A DNA stretch of 64,000 bases from Chitinophaga sp. LS1 (GCF_034274695.1 NZ_CP128362.1:6884501-6948500); one strand, 5' to 3'; numbered from the stretch's first letter, positions 26,601 to 37,500 are shown. Notes: generated by a model not told the origin, from the sequence alone. Numbers and translations: made by a program.

Positions 26601-29600
26601 CGATCTATCACCACTCCTGCCGGTGGAATCGTCTTTATAAGATTCCCCGCCTGATCATAATAGTAAAGTGTATAATGATACTCACTCGTACTATACGTCA
26701 CGGTAAAAACCTCCTGCTGACCACCCGCAATTGCCATCGCCAGGTAATCGGCATCAAAGCTCCCATTCAGGGAATCCTTGTAGGAATTATATATCTCGGT
26801 TCCTTTGCTTACTGCAAAGAACTCATTATCCGTACAATTTGTGACACTATTCACAGCCACTGTTCCAAACACCGGTGTCGCATTGCCGCATAATAACGGT
26901 CCACCATAGAGTGTATAACACGAATCACCTACAATACAACCGCTCGTATAATGAACCGTACCTGCATCACTGGTACTCGTATTAAAGTCCGTTACATTGC
27001 TGACCGATTTGCTCCTATAGGTATCCCATGTCGCTTTTGTATTTGTATTGATCACTACGCTGTCATCTGCATTTACAAAGAGACTATCACTACAGCCTAT
27101 CTTCCCCGTATAGTGGCTTATCATTAACACCCCATTATTCCCTATATTCCCCGCTGATGCATAATTGCCGTCAGGACGCTGTATTACTGAACTCAATTCC
27201 ACGGCAGTATCCAACCTTATCAACTCTGACCATTCCAGGTTATTATCCTTATCTACTTTCCGCCATATCACGCTTTCTATATCTGAGGATACACTCTCTA
27301 CTGCTACATATCCACTATCCCCTGTCGGGTACAGCGGCATAGACTGTACCAGGTTATCTCCTGATATCTTCCCAAACTCTTTATAATAAAGCACATTCCC
27401 CACTTCATCAATCCCCATCACAAGATGATGGTTCTCCGTCGTGGATATTCCATACCCCGTTATATTGAACATATAACCATACGGCTTCTTATAGATCTCC
27501 CCTCCAAAACTGGAGACCCAGCCATTAGTATGGTTCCGGTAATAACGCTTTGTTGATATTTGTGACCCGGTGGACAAATCCATTTTAAGAACGAACGTCT
27601 CAAAATATGGAACGGCATACGTGCTTCCCAGTACTACAAGTGTATCATTGTTCTGTAACAGACTGTAGCCTTCCTCACCACTGCTGTTACCTATTTGTTT
27701 TACCCATAATGCATTGCCTGTGCTATCAAGCAAACCTACTATAAAGTCTGCTACCGTATTGGCAATGTTGTACTTGCCGGTAAATGCATAACCGCCACCT
27801 GTCGTCTGGATGATATCTGTGCCCACCTCCCCATACGTCGTCGCATATTGCACGGATCTGCTCCAGGAGACGATCCCTCCACTATCCAGCTTGACTATAT
27901 ATGCACCCTGTACATAAGAGGCGCCACTCGTTCTCCCTATAGCTATAAATCCCCCATCTGACGTCTTTCTTACCTTCAAAAAGTAATCATCCAGTGATCC
28001 CCCATAACGTTTCGCCCACAATATATTCCCCAGTGAGTCTGTCTTTACCAGGTAAGCATCCGTATCAGAGTCCTGGTCCGTAGAATCTGCGACTGTCTTT
28101 ATACGGCCCGCCAGCAAATACCCCCCATCCACTGTGCTGATCACGTCACTAAACATCGATGTACTGTCACTCGCATAGACATGTAACCCTCCGGTAGGAT
28201 CTCCTATCTTCTTACAGACTATGCTGTCTTTTGAACTGTATAAGGTACAGGTATCCTCAATAAACGCCAGGTATTCCCATGCCTGTTTGGAGAAGCCGGT
28301 ATGAGAGTTCATATAAGCGGCAAACAGGGAATTTACCTGCTGCTGCTTTGTGCTATCCCCATCCTCTTTTGTTGGTTTTAGTGAAGGATAGGTTGATTTA
28401 AAACTAGTATAAAGATCATTGATAGTTGTACACGAAGCACATGCTGCCGCTGTATTACATTGTATCAGCGCCGGAATGGTGATCGCTGGTGTCACATAGG
28501 TACAAGCTGCGTTGTCAGGATCACAGGCAGACAACAATGCATCTAACTGACTTTCTGTTAAAGCCGTACTGCGCGTCCGATTCAAATAAGCGGAGAAAGT
28601 ACTGTCTGTGTTTTTCTTAAAAGCGTTGTATTCTATTTTCAGCGTATTAAGCGTATTACATTCACATGCTGTTGGCTTGGTATAAGTCGTACTTTCTGCA
28701 TATACTGCCTGTGCATCATATGGAAGCGGCGCTGTTACCAGCAGGTAATTACAGTTTAATGTATCCGTAATATTATGTGCGTTGTTGTATTCATCTATTA
28801 TAGCCTGAAAACTGCTGTATTCATTTGTACTACCAGGTGCCACAGTACTGGATCCCATTACATGGGTCGCATCTGCTCCTGCTTTACAGACAGCCAGCAT
28901 CTTTGGAATAAATATCTGATTGATGACTGCGGTATCATAATAAGCACAGGTTTGCAACTGGCTGAGCCAGGTACTTACATAGCTCTGACAATTGGATGCG
29001 TATGTCGCTGCTAAATTCGCAGCTACTGAATCTTTTGCTTTTGTTGAATCACCGCTGGCGATATAACTGATGCCTGAAGATGTTAAAGCCTTTGAATAAT
29101 CTGTAAAATGAACTGACTTCCCGGCGGCGATCAGCTCATTGGTGGTAGCGGTACATTTGGTCAGCTGGATTAAACTATCCAGCATACGTGTTTTTGTGGC
29201 TAAATACAATTCCCTGAATGTACGCCATGCCATATCCAGGTCACCGTCACACATGGTACTTTCGTTAAATGCACTCGCCATCGTTTTGTAGCTGGCTACG
29301 CAATCACTGCCCATTCCATCACATTTTACACCGATGGTCGATACACTGTACATAGAGATTCCCTTAGTAGTATCAGCAACATCTGAATAGAACTTCAGTT
29401 TCTTATTCAGCATGGTAGCCTGCGTAGCTGCCATAGGATCTATATTTGCTGTGACTGACTTAAATGGGATATTGCTATTGCCCGTAGGGTTCAGGAAACC
29501 GGAATCCCGCGCAGCAGCGTAAGTATTTACTGCCTCAAATCGCCTGTCCCACAGGAGGCTGCTCTCGTAAGACTGGTAAACCAGGAATTTGCAATACTCT

Positions 29601-32164
29601 GGATGGTATTGTAATAATGAATTTGCCCAGGATGGTTTGAACTTCGCAGAAAAGTCTTCTGCACTGAGTGACTGTGGCAATACAAACCCACCTACACTTT
29701 CGTCATACACACTATCTACAGTGCCTGTGGAACTCTTGTAACTAAGGGTCTTCAGGCTATAAATTGGCTCCGAATCATTATCGTCAGAGTAGAAGATGGA
29801 ATAAATATCACTTGAATCTTCTACATTGGCATACTGACCTGAGGATGGTGACATATCTTCCAGCATGGCTGTTCTCATCTCATCGACTGGTGAGGTGGTG
29901 TTACAAAGCGCATTACAGGCGTCTACGGCCTCATTATAGGCGGTGAGTGCCTCCGCACGATACCCTGCGCTGTCCTGGGTCGAGATACCTGCCTTCGTCA
30001 GATATTGGGTACGGAAAGCATTCCAGTCACCTACACTGTCGCGGCAGGATTGACAATCGGGTACACATGTTGTATTTACCTGCAGATCACGCTGCTCCTG
30101 GATGATTTGAGACAGGGTGGTACACAGGTTGCGCAACATAAAGATGCTGTCACGATAATACGCCATTGCTTCACGATTCACTGTCAAACGCTTCGTGATC
30201 ATGTAACTACCTTTCTCCAGGTTTTGAAGGGTGAAATCTGCTACGAATGATTCAGGCGTTCCACAATTAGCAATGATGGAGTCTGCTTTGAAATTATGGT
30301 AAGTGACCTGGTATGGGCTGCCACCCAGGTGTTGGTTGTACACGTCGTCTGTGATGGTGATCTCAAGATCATATAAGCCATTATAACATACCGTATCTCC
30401 ATTACAATCTGGTTTACGAAGTACCGGAGGCGTTAAGGTATAGTGAAAATGGTAATCCCCTTTCTGCGTCACCAGTTGGCTATGTGTACTTTCAAGGGTC
30501 AAATCTTTGATCGTGTTACTACCAGCCCTGGATAAAGTATCTGTGACTGTAAATCCTATATTGGAAGAAAGATTCTCCAGGTCAGCACTGTCTGCCACGC
30601 CAGCCAGCGCAGTCGCCACTGTACGGCCATGCATATCTACATAAGAGACAGACATCTGCCCATTGGCATCCTGCACTGTGTTCTTAAAATAATGAGACTT
30701 GTCACCGGCTTCTGTGCCAAACAATACATCCAGATCATTATCATTAGGTGCATCATAATAATATTTTGTCTCATGGTTGCCTCCCAACCTAAAGGTCTCA
30801 CCCAGCCCCCCCTGCCTGCTGATCCTGTTAGTATTATCCTGGGTATACACTGTTTCTGTAAACGCATACCCCCCTGCATCTGGTATATAGCGGTTCATGC
30901 CTTCATCCTTCTGTGGATTATTGGAAGAATAATACTGGTTGGCACCACTCTCTGTGGACATCTTTGCAGCACTTGCTGTCAGGAATGCCTCCGGAGTAGG
31001 CAAGGTATCATAATTACTCTTATCGTATTCTCCATTCAGACCCCGGTTGAAATTGCGGGAATATTTTATTACTGAACTCAATGTAGGAGAAGGCATGACC
31101 TGGATCGTTTCTCTGCCCTGATAGTCATATAGTTTCTCTCCAACAATTGTCGTATTTGTTGTATTATCTTTTGTGACAGTCTGCCGGTTCCTGAGTGAAC
31201 CATCATAATAAGCTACAACCACATTTCGCTTACCTTCTTCTGCAAAACTCACCTTTGAATTCCAGTTCAGGGAACGCTGGTGTCCTACAAAATCAAAACT
31301 GCCCAGGCCACCGCTGAATGCAGAACTCCAGGGCGTTTCTATCCTGGCATAACTACCTTTATCCTGCACGGCACGAGCCCGGAAAAACAAAGTACCTTTG
31401 CCATCATACAATAATGGAATACTGTATGTAGTACCCGTGATCGTTACACGGGAAGCATTGTTCCTGAATAACAATACCGGGTTAATAGGATTACCATATT
31501 TATTAGCTGCCAGTGCACTGGAATCTACATAGGTCCATTCCAGGTCATATTCATCTGCACCGGTTAGTGCTGGCCAGGTAACGGTCAGTTCATCGGTAGA
31601 ATCAGTATTTGAAGTGGCAGTATATGAAATTGACTTTACAGCATCATCCGTACAATTCAATGCATACGTCACCTGTACATCCATCTCATTTTCCAACAAC
31701 AATGAATTTATCACTTTATCATTATCATTGGAAATATTCAGACTCAGTAACTTCAAGGTCACCTGATGTGTATTGTTAAACACAAAACTACTGCGGCTTG
31801 TATAAGCAACATTCTTAGAATAATTGATTTGGAGTGATTGGTCTACTGAATCAATCACACTGTCCGGACGTTTATAAATAACACGCACCGTAGCCACTGC
31901 GTTGAACGTATCGGGCAATAGCCTGCCTGAATATTCATTGATATGGAAAATGATAATATTCTTTGCTGAATAAGGTGTATCCAGTTTTGTATTGCCTGAG
32001 AAAAACACCGAGTCTTTCACTTCAATACTCGCATTGACAACCAATTCGCCCTTACTACCATCCAGGCTTTTTCTCAGTACGGTGATCCTTTGGGCATGAC
32101 TACTTACCGCCACAAAAAGGCATAGAGATAAAATCAGCCATTTATAAAATTCTTTCATAATCAT
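23693..32164 (-). CDS. Giant secreted RHS protein with C-terminal toxin domain, 2823 aa
   Basis: A signal peptide (residues 1-24, ending SSHAQ) directs export. Next come beta-rich N-terminal domains including a fibronectin-III-like stretch (about 175-290), a DUF6443-like region, Cys-rich segments (about 690-1310) and a propeller-like region with repeated DGGxxxxG...W blades (about 1320-1690). YD repeats run from about 1820. The RHS core ends YDARIGRRWNKDP and NNPIANFDQLGD (about 2545-2583). The last ~240 residues are the variable tip. The segment DAGNFLFGVAAARMNM ... DIRAINAGFFYQ resembles bacterial toxin 44, by memory of that family. The core would encapsulate the tip. It is followed by an overlapping immunity gene and preceded by a 28-codon ORF (ATGA overlap). 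No T9SS C-terminal domain is seen. Confidence 0.9.
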   Translation of the reverse strand: MIMKEFYKWLILSLCLFVAVSSHAQRITVLRKSLDGSKGELVVNASIEVKDSVFFSGNTKLDTPYSAKNIIIFHINEYSGRLLPDTFNAVATVRVIYKRPDSVIDSVDQSLQINYSKNVAYTSRSSFVFNNTHQVTLKLLSLNISNDNDKVINSLLLENEMDVQVTYALNCTDDAVKSISYTATSNTDSTDELTVTWPALTGADEYDLEWTYVDSSALAANKYGNPINPVLLFRNNASRVTITGTTYSIPLLYDGKGTLFFRARAVQDKGSYARIETPWSSAFSGGLGSFDFVGHQRSLNWNSKVSFAEEGKRNVVVAYYDGSLRNRQTVTKDNTTNTTIVGEKLYDYQGRETIQVMPSPTLSSVIKYSRNFNRGLNGEYDKSNYDTLPTPEAFLTASAAKMSTESGANQYYSSNNPQKDEGMNRYIPDAGGYAFTETVYTQDNTNRISRQGGLGETFRLGGNHETKYYYDAPNDNDLDVLFGTEAGDKSHYFKNTVQDANGQMSVSYVDMHGRTVATALAGVADSADLENLSSNIGFTVTDTLSRAGSNTIKDLTLESTHSQLVTQKGDYHFHYTLTPPVLRKPDCNGDTVCYNGLYDLEITITDDVYNQHLGGSPYQVTYHNFKADSIIANCGTPESFVADFTLQNLEKGSYMITKRLTVNREAMAYYRDSIFMLRNLCTTLSQIIQEQRDLQVNTTCVPDCQSCRDSVGDWNAFRTQYLTKAGISTQDSAGYRAEALTAYNEAVDACNALCNTTSPVDEMRTAMLEDMSPSSGQYANVEDSSDIYSIFYSDDNDSEPIYSLKTLSYKSSTGTVDSVYDESVGGFVLPQSLSAEDFSAKFKPSWANSLLQYHPEYCKFLVYQSYESSLLWDRRFEAVNTYAAARDSGFLNPTGNSNIPFKSVTANIDPMAATQATMLNKKLKFYSDVADTTKGISMYSVSTIGVKCDGMGSDCVASYKTMASAFNESTMCDGDLDMAWRTFRELYLATKTRMLDSLIQLTKCTATTNELIAAGKSVHFTDYSKALTSSGISYIASGDSTKAKDSVAANLAATYASNCQSYVSTWLSQLQTCAYYDTAVINQIFIPKMLAVCKAGADATHVMGSSTVAPGSTNEYSSFQAIIDEYNNAHNITDTLNCNYLLVTAPLPYDAQAVYAESTTYTKPTACECNTLNTLKIEYNAFKKNTDSTFSAYLNRTRSTALTESQLDALLSACDPDNAACTYVTPAITIPALIQCNTAAACASCTTINDLYTSFKSTYPSLKPTKEDGDSTKQQQVNSLFAAYMNSHTGFSKQAWEYLAFIEDTCTLYSSKDSIVCKKIGDPTGGLHVYASDSTSMFSDVISTVDGGYLLAGRIKTVADSTDQDSDTDAYLVKTDSLGNILWAKRYGGSLDDYFLKVRKTSDGGFIAIGRTSGASYVQGAYIVKLDSGGIVSWSRSVQYATTYGEVGTDIIQTTGGGYAFTGKYNIANTVADFIVGLLDSTGNALWVKQIGNSSGEEGYSLLQNNDTLVVLGSTYAVPYFETFVLKMDLSTGSQISTKRYYRNHTNGWVSSFGGEIYKKPYGYMFNITGYGISTTENHHLVMGIDEVGNVLYYKEFGKISGDNLVQSMPLYPTGDSGYVAVESVSSDIESVIWRKVDKDNNLEWSELIRLDTAVELSSVIQRPDGNYASAGNIGNNGVLMISHYTGKIGCSDSLFVNADDSVVINTNTKATWDTYRSKSVSNVTDFNTSTSDAGTVHYTSGCIVGDSCYTLYGGPLLCGNATPVFGTVAVNSVTNCTDNEFFAVSKGTEIYNSYKDSLNGSFDADYLAMAIAGGQQEVFTVTYSTSEYHYTLYYYDQAGNLIKTIPPAGVVIDRSTDWVNRVRAARAAGITLVPAHTMATQYRYNTLNQVVSQVSPDGGVSHFWYDRLGRLSLSQHAKQRPDNKYSYTTYDALGRINEVGELMSAAVMNDFISRDTALLSDWLAAANNSRKQITKTTYDVAYSSLSQLYLTPGNLRNRVSWTALFNDAAAQDTMGFATATFYSYDVHGNVDTLLQDYKQGGMQESDNRFKKMVYGYDLISGKVNAAGYQPGRQDAFYHGYSYDAQNRLTNVETSHDSINWDNDAYYQYYKHGPLGRMVLGQEQVQGVDYAYTVQGWLKGVNSTAVTPGYDPGGDGGSGTQVAKDVFGFALHYYGGRDYSPIGTVNPFASGTNLKPLFNGNISAISQNLPSVGTPLQSNYSYDVLNRLTGMQVSRGLNTSTNIWEPEVLDDFKERVSYDANGNILSYRRNGNHSFAGTPLGMDSLRYTYRTGTNQLDFVYDTVSATNYENDIDGQTAGNYQYDAIGNLISDQGAGIDSIEWTLYGKISRIKKSNGSEINYTYDVGGNRISKRVNGVETWYVRDATGNVMSIYTKGDSTVNNGSLSQTEAHLYGTNRLGINSVVVNVENKGTLPSTNMSGLGIGININFTRGKRFYELSNHLGNVLVTVSDHKIGASLEENNIDHYEPYLLSSQEYYPFGMFMPGRGIGGGMSSAGDYRYGFNGQEKSDEVFSNANSYTAEFWEYDARIGRRWNKDPKPETDLSLYATFTNNPIANFDQLGDTAIFNSKGIVTKTNKKEDGVVLYNHTEVINGKSQNITERVFLNGGKDDYFQVSSFNVGDQMVRILSPENVNYIINKAWFSHVRIPIISHILAGIGGAFGPLDFGQNYLVHNLADREGDNFDPNKKSAGGTIDDNYSIWDFNGGFFYFNGSKDYHLNYIYNLPDAGNFLFGVAAARMNMCHDLVMWGDDRHEMIRNHAPDSEADIRAINAGFFYQERFLRPQAKGNFIWRSYNTTRPTWFRNN
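26309..26697. repeat. Segment of the RHS gene duplicated at 16384-16775
   Basis: About 390 bases of the YD-repeat region (MATQYRYNTLNQVVSQVSPD ... AAVMNDFI) recur in the same orientation in the RHS fragment 9.9 kb downstream, at about 90% identity by eye. Such pairs allow homologous exchange of the 3' end. Confidence 0.8.
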
Positions 32165-32247
32165 TTCAGGTTAGGGGTACCCAATAATATTTTGTAATCT
32201 CCTGCAACCAACATAGCGAGTGTGAATATTAATAAGAGACGTTTCAT
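32161..32247 (-). CDS. 28-residue hydrophobic peptide, coupled to the RHS gene
   Basis: The ORF reads MKRLLLIFTLAMLVAGDYKI and then LLGTPNLK-stop. Its TGA overlaps the RHS ATG (ATGA). It has a signal-like hydrophobic core. It may be a translational coupling leader or a small membrane peptide. Too short to be sure it is made. Confidence 0.4.
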   Translation of the reverse strand: MKRLLLIFTLAMLVAGDYKILLGTPNLK

Positions 32248-32261
32248 CTATTTAATATCTT

Positions 32262-34520
32262 TTAATAATCATTCAACAACGCACTCCTTGACTCTGTGAT
32301 AGTCATCACCCCTCTCTCCGTCTCCTTCTTCAAACGGATCAAACTACCATCATCATCATATTCATAAAACGCCGCATAATTATTCTCATCCAGTTCCGCC
32401 ATCAGTCGGAGTGTTTCTGCATCGTATACATAAGACTTCATGTTCGCATTGTAAGGATGAATGCGCAAGTCATCGAAGTAGACAGTATTACTCCCCGTAT
32501 TCTGCATATTCACTGTCAGCGCAGTGGCATCTGTTGCCACATCCACGACCACTTCATAACGTTCCCAGCCTTCGATGATATTGCCGGATGGCGTTGCCAC
32601 CGTACTGATATTACCTGCTGCACGACCAACTACTATGCTTACCTGATTACCGGTGTAAGATGTACCATCACACTGCCCGGATTCTTTTACCCATACACTT
32701 ACCACCATACGTTTTCCTGCTATCGGAGAGAATGAAGGTATCAAGGCATCCGATCCAGCTACGATTCTCTTCAATACGGTACTACCATTGGTACTGCAGG
32801 TATTCTCCATTGTAGTATATCCTAATTCGAATGTGTTATCGTCAGCAGCAGTGACTGTCGCTGTAATGCCCGTACTACTGCCTGCATTGACACGGAGACT
32901 GTAACGGCCTGTATGTGCTTCGGTCGTATCAAACGCACTCTTGTATGCAGAGAAATCAAAGTTTCTTGGTACAGAACAGACACTGTCGCAGGTACTGCCT
33001 ATATAGTCATAATCTTCAAACCCTTCATAACCGATCTCACGGAAACGGGCATTCTGTACCACGGCTGTGGCCAATGCATCCTGGTAACCATAGATGGCGG
33101 CATTATACCTCCCTAAGGGATCTTTGTTCTCCATCTCTGCGCCTTTCCGGTTAAATAAGGTGCTTTCACTATTCCATACCCACCTGGAGACTGCGGTATC
33201 CTGTGCTTGCCAGGTACTATCTGTCGTCATCTTCCAGAAACCAGCATAATTCAGGAATGTTCCATCTGTACGAATATGGGTACTGTCTGTTGGGTCTGAT
33301 TCTTTTCTGGGCCCATAGTAGGCAAAAGATCTGTATGGTTGCCAGTTGCCCGTCAAGCCATAGGTATACGGGTTCACGCTGGTATCTGTGACGGCACTGT
33401 AACAAATACCGGATGCCACATCTTTACAGGTATAGCAGCTATCAATATATAACTGGGCAACTACACCCGTATCTGTTGCAAATGTCCAGGTGATATCAAG
33501 GTACGGGCGTTTTGTTGTATCAGCATTTCTTTGTGAACAAAACGTAGCATACAAGGAATAAGGATCTGTAAACTGAGACGGAAGTGTCTTATCGTTCTTC
33601 AGGATAATGCCATTGTCCAGTATACGCTTTGAACCAGTTAAACCAGAGACCAGATCAAAGGAGAAATCCTGAAAATGATTATCCGCCGCCACTACATCAC
33701 CTACAGACGATCCTCCAAGTACATGAATGAGTACAGGGTCCATTTTGTACGTCCAGGGATCGGAAGAAAAATACAGGGTACCGATGGACTGGTAATCTGT
33801 TTCTGACCTGATCACATGGGCGTTTGTATATGTAGACGGATAAAACCCCGTAGGATCAGCAAACAGGTTTAAGGTAGCTGAAAGAATAATCGCATCATCC
33901 GGAATATTTACAGCACTGTCAATCGCCATCACGGATGTCAGTTGATAAGTACCCGTACTGTTTGCTGAAAATCCTACCCGCATGTTAGTCGCTGCTGTAT
34001 CCATTCCATACTTTGCAAAGCTGGTCACCGTGGGGAAGATATCACTGGTGGCTGATATCATGTAGGTATTCACGGAACGGGTCACCAGGTACTTTTTATG
34101 TACGGGCTTTCCATAGTTGAAAGATACTTTACCAGAGTTATCACAGTCTGTGCTGGCCAGTTTTGTGAAATTCACGGTGCCATTGTTGACAGCATTCAAT
34201 ACGACGGCACAATCTCCTAACCGCGCCTTGTACTGACTGCCGGAAGTAGCTGTAGTAACGGCATAGAAATAGTTATTGATATTATTCGTCAGGATCGAAC
34301 AGCCTGAATAGGACACTGAATAACCAGCAGCATTTGCATCTTTTATCAGTGTGGATAGCAGGATATGATCTGACTCCTTAATGTAAAGCCGGTTGGACGC
34401 GATCAGGTAATCGAACAACGGCTTCAGGCAGGTACAGGCACAGGTGGCTGTCGCCCCCTGTCCGGAGACCCTAAGTCCTGTTATAATTATTATGAGTGTC
34501 AGAAAAAAATATTTCCGCAT
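32262..34520 (-). CDS. Secreted RHS-partner protein ending in YD repeats, 752 aa
   Basis: A signal peptide (MRKYFFLTLIIIITGLRVSG) is followed by a Cys-rich start (ATCACTCLKPLFDYLIAS). A DNRLRE-like beta domain (about residues 150-350) comes next: FPTVTSFAKYGMD near its start, RPYLDITWTF at its end. A carbohydrate-binding-module-like jelly roll (about 535-690, GYEGFEDYDYIG ... NTVYFDDLRIHPYNANMKSY) and two YD-type strands at the end (YVYDAETLRLMAEL, YEYDDDGSLIRLKKETERG) follow. I place the start at 34520, not at an upstream in-frame ATG, because it begins the signal peptide and lies 8 bases after the previous stop. The terminal YD strands suggest that it docks onto, or completes, the RHS shell encoded next; this is inference. 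Confidence 0.85.
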   Translation of the reverse strand: MRKYFFLTLIIIITGLRVSGQGATATCACTCLKPLFDYLIASNRLYIKESDHILLSTLIKDANAAGYSVSYSGCSILTNNINNYFYAVTTATSGSQYKARLGDCAVVLNAVNNGTVNFTKLASTDCDNSGKVSFNYGKPVHKKYLVTRSVNTYMISATSDIFPTVTSFAKYGMDTAATNMRVGFSANSTGTYQLTSVMAIDSAVNIPDDAIILSATLNLFADPTGFYPSTYTNAHVIRSETDYQSIGTLYFSSDPWTYKMDPVLIHVLGGSSVGDVVAADNHFQDFSFDLVSGLTGSKRILDNGIILKNDKTLPSQFTDPYSLYATFCSQRNADTTKRPYLDITWTFATDTGVVAQLYIDSCYTCKDVASGICYSAVTDTSVNPYTYGLTGNWQPYRSFAYYGPRKESDPTDSTHIRTDGTFLNYAGFWKMTTDSTWQAQDTAVSRWVWNSESTLFNRKGAEMENKDPLGRYNAAIYGYQDALATAVVQNARFREIGYEGFEDYDYIGSTCDSVCSVPRNFDFSAYKSAFDTTEAHTGRYSLRVNAGSSTGITATVTAADDNTFELGYTTMENTCSTNGSTVLKRIVAGSDALIPSFSPIAGKRMVVSVWVKESGQCDGTSYTGNQVSIVVGRAAGNISTVATPSGNIIEGWERYEVVVDVATDATALTVNMQNTGSNTVYFDDLRIHPYNANMKSYVYDAETLRLMAELDENNYAAFYEYDDDGSLIRLKKETERGVMTITESRSALLNDY

Positions 34521-34528
34521 ATATAAGA

Positions 34529-37500
34529 TTATTGTAAATACAGTAAAATGTTGATCGTACTTCCGGTGACGGTCCATGTTTGTGTACCGGAATAAACATT
34601 CTTAGCAGTACCATTTACAGAAGCATAACCCGCCGTCATAGCAGCGATGGTAACAACAAATGTAGTTGCAGTAGTACTGTACGTTTTTGAAGTGCCATTG
34701 GTGGCCAGCAGGTCTGTTCCATCATAAGTACCACTCATAATCGTTGTTCCGGAAGACGTCTTTATAGAAATAGTACCATGGGCCGTATTGGCAGTATGTC
34801 CTGATGGAGACGGATTAATATTGACAGTGACTGTTTGCGCTGTACATGTCCCATTCGTATTGGCATAGGTCTGACCATTTGCTAATGTATCGGCTGCTGC
34901 TTTTGAATTTGCATCGGCATAGCTCACGGTAGAGGTATATTTACCGGCAGCTACGCTGTAAGTAACTGAACTGCCTGTATATCCCGTTCCACAATTGTTC
35001 CTCGTATAGGTGCGGCTCATCGCATCGTTCGTATAGGTACAGGTACCATTCGTATTTGCATAGGTCTGGGCGTTGGCTGTCAGATCCGCACTTGCCAAAC
35101 TATCTGCACTCGCCTGGCTGACCGTACTGCTATACTTGCTGGCGGCTACGGTGTAGGTCACAGAAGAACCAGTTCCATTTGTGCCACAGTTGTTCCGTGT
35201 CTTGGTAGATGTTACGGCTGTATTATAGAAGGTACAGCTACCATTTGTATTTGCATAGGTCTGGGCATTGGCTGTCAGATCCGCATTCGCCAAACTATCT
35301 GCACTCGCCTGACTGACTGTACTACTGTATTTATTCGCAGCTACGGTGTAGGTCACTGAAGAACCCGTACCACCGGTTGCACAGTTGTTACGGGTTTTCG
35401 TAACGCTTACCGCTGTGTTATAGAAGGTACAATAACCGTTTGTATTAGCATAAGTTTGTGCATTCGCAGTCAGATCCGCATTCGCCAAACTATCTGCACT
35501 CGCCTGACTCACTGTACTGCTGTATTTATTCGCTGCTACAGTGTAGGTCACGGAAGAACCCGTACCGCCGGTTGCACAGTTGTTACGGGTTTTCGTAACG
35601 CTTACCGCAGTGTTATAGAAGGTACAGTAACCGTTTGTATTCGCGTAGGTCTGTGCATTCGCTGTCAGATCCGCATTCGCCAAACTATCTGCACTCGCCT
35701 GACTCACTGTACTACTGTATTTATTCGCAGCTACGGTGTAAGTCACGGAAGAACCCGTACCGCCGCTTGCACAGTTGTTTTTGGTCTTGGTCACACTTAC
35801 CGCTGTATTATAGTAAGTGCAGGTTCCATTTGTATTTGCATAAGCCTGTGCATTATTCGTGAGGTCCACATTCGCCAAACTATCGGCCTTTGCCTGACTC
35901 ACTGTACTGCTCCATTTACCTGCTGCTACCGTGTAGGTCACTGAAGAACCGGTTCCACCAGATGCACAGTTGTTACGGGTTTTAGTAACACTCACCAATG
36001 TATTATAGAAGGTACAGGTGCCATTTGCATTCGCATAAGCCTGTCCCAGTGAAGCCAGTCTGATCTTCGCCAGTGAATCGGCAGCGGTCTGACTGACTGA
36101 TGAAGAATCTGTACCTGCTGCAAGGTTGTAGGTGACTGATCCTCCTGTACCACCTGAAGCACAGTTGTTCTTTGTGTAGCTACCACTCTGTGCAACGCTA
36201 TAATAATAACAGGTGGAATTATTTGCCTGCGATTGTGCCTCAGAAAGTGCCCATGCATAAGCGGTTGAATCAGCTGCAGCCTGGCTTACATAAGAATGAG
36301 AGAAACCGGCTCCTACTGTATAAGAAGCAGTAGCACCCTTCGACCCCGCAGCACAATTGTTCTTACTTGTTGTAGCAGTTTGTGCTGTACTTGCATAATA
36401 AGCGATACATACGCCATGTGCATTGGCGTACAACTGTCCGCTATCACTCATTAGCTTCTGCGCCATGGAATCAGCGGCTGCCTGGCTCACAGTTGACGAA
36501 AATTTATTGGCAGGCACCACATAAGAAACGGCATACCTGCCTATATATCCGCTGGAACAATTACTAACAATGTAAGACCTGCTCAGCAGATGGTTACCAT
36601 AAGTTGTCTGTGTCACCCCACAATCCGAAGCATCTCCCCCTGCATACTTTGCATATGCTTCAGGTACACAAGTGGTCACTGTACCGGACTTCCTGCTATC
36701 AGGTACTTTCCAGGTTGATTTATATTGTACTGCTGCGGCAGCAATTACTTTTGACGTACTATCTATCACCAGTTTGTAACCAGTACTGGTTTGTACAAGC
36801 GGGTTTTTCAATAATGATACATTACTGATGGCTGCACCTATATTCTTTCTCCCTGACTTCACCACCTTCAGGGTAATATCATTCCCTGTAAAAGGTTGTC
36901 CATTCTCATCTACAAAGTAGATATCAGGACTACCACCGTTCTGCTCATTGGCATCCACTGTATACATCAGCCCTGTAGCAGGGAAGGTGGCCACATGAGG
37001 CGCACAATCTTCTCCACCTGTTTTAGGCTTACTGTAGATCAATATCTTATCACCACCTGCAAAGTAATCTGTTACTTTAGCTGTTGCAGGCAGACCACTT
37101 GTAATACGGCCCTGCCTGATATAGATATTTTTCAGGATCACCCCGATATTCTTATAGGCCCCACTCATACCATCGTAGGCCCAGCCGGCCGGCATGGTGA
37201 AATTATATATAGGATCGTTGAACTCATTTTGCGTGCTGGTCAGGAGCACATTCCCCGTTTCGCTGTCGTACAGCAGATTGCGGGTACTGATCTTACTATC
37301 CTTATCCGTTACCACCACACTATCCAGTATACCATGACGGTAGATCACTTTGGATACTGCCGCTGAATGATACATGGTCTCTTCTTTATTATATACACTC
37401 AACGCTACAGGTATAAACATGATCGGAGGCCATGGGAAGGTGAACATATCTCCATTCACCTGTACGGTCACGGCGGTAGATACAGAGCGTTCTTCCCGCA

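Noticed and set aside
23693..32164. Type VI secretion Rhs effector.
   Set aside because: It has a signal peptide, no PAAR or VgrG domain, and no T6SS genes are nearby.
34845..36600. Regular ~195-bp repeats looked at first like a CRISPR-type array.
   Set aside because: The units are in frame with a 2585-codon gene, have no unique spacers between short repeats, and translate into a consistent protein repeat.
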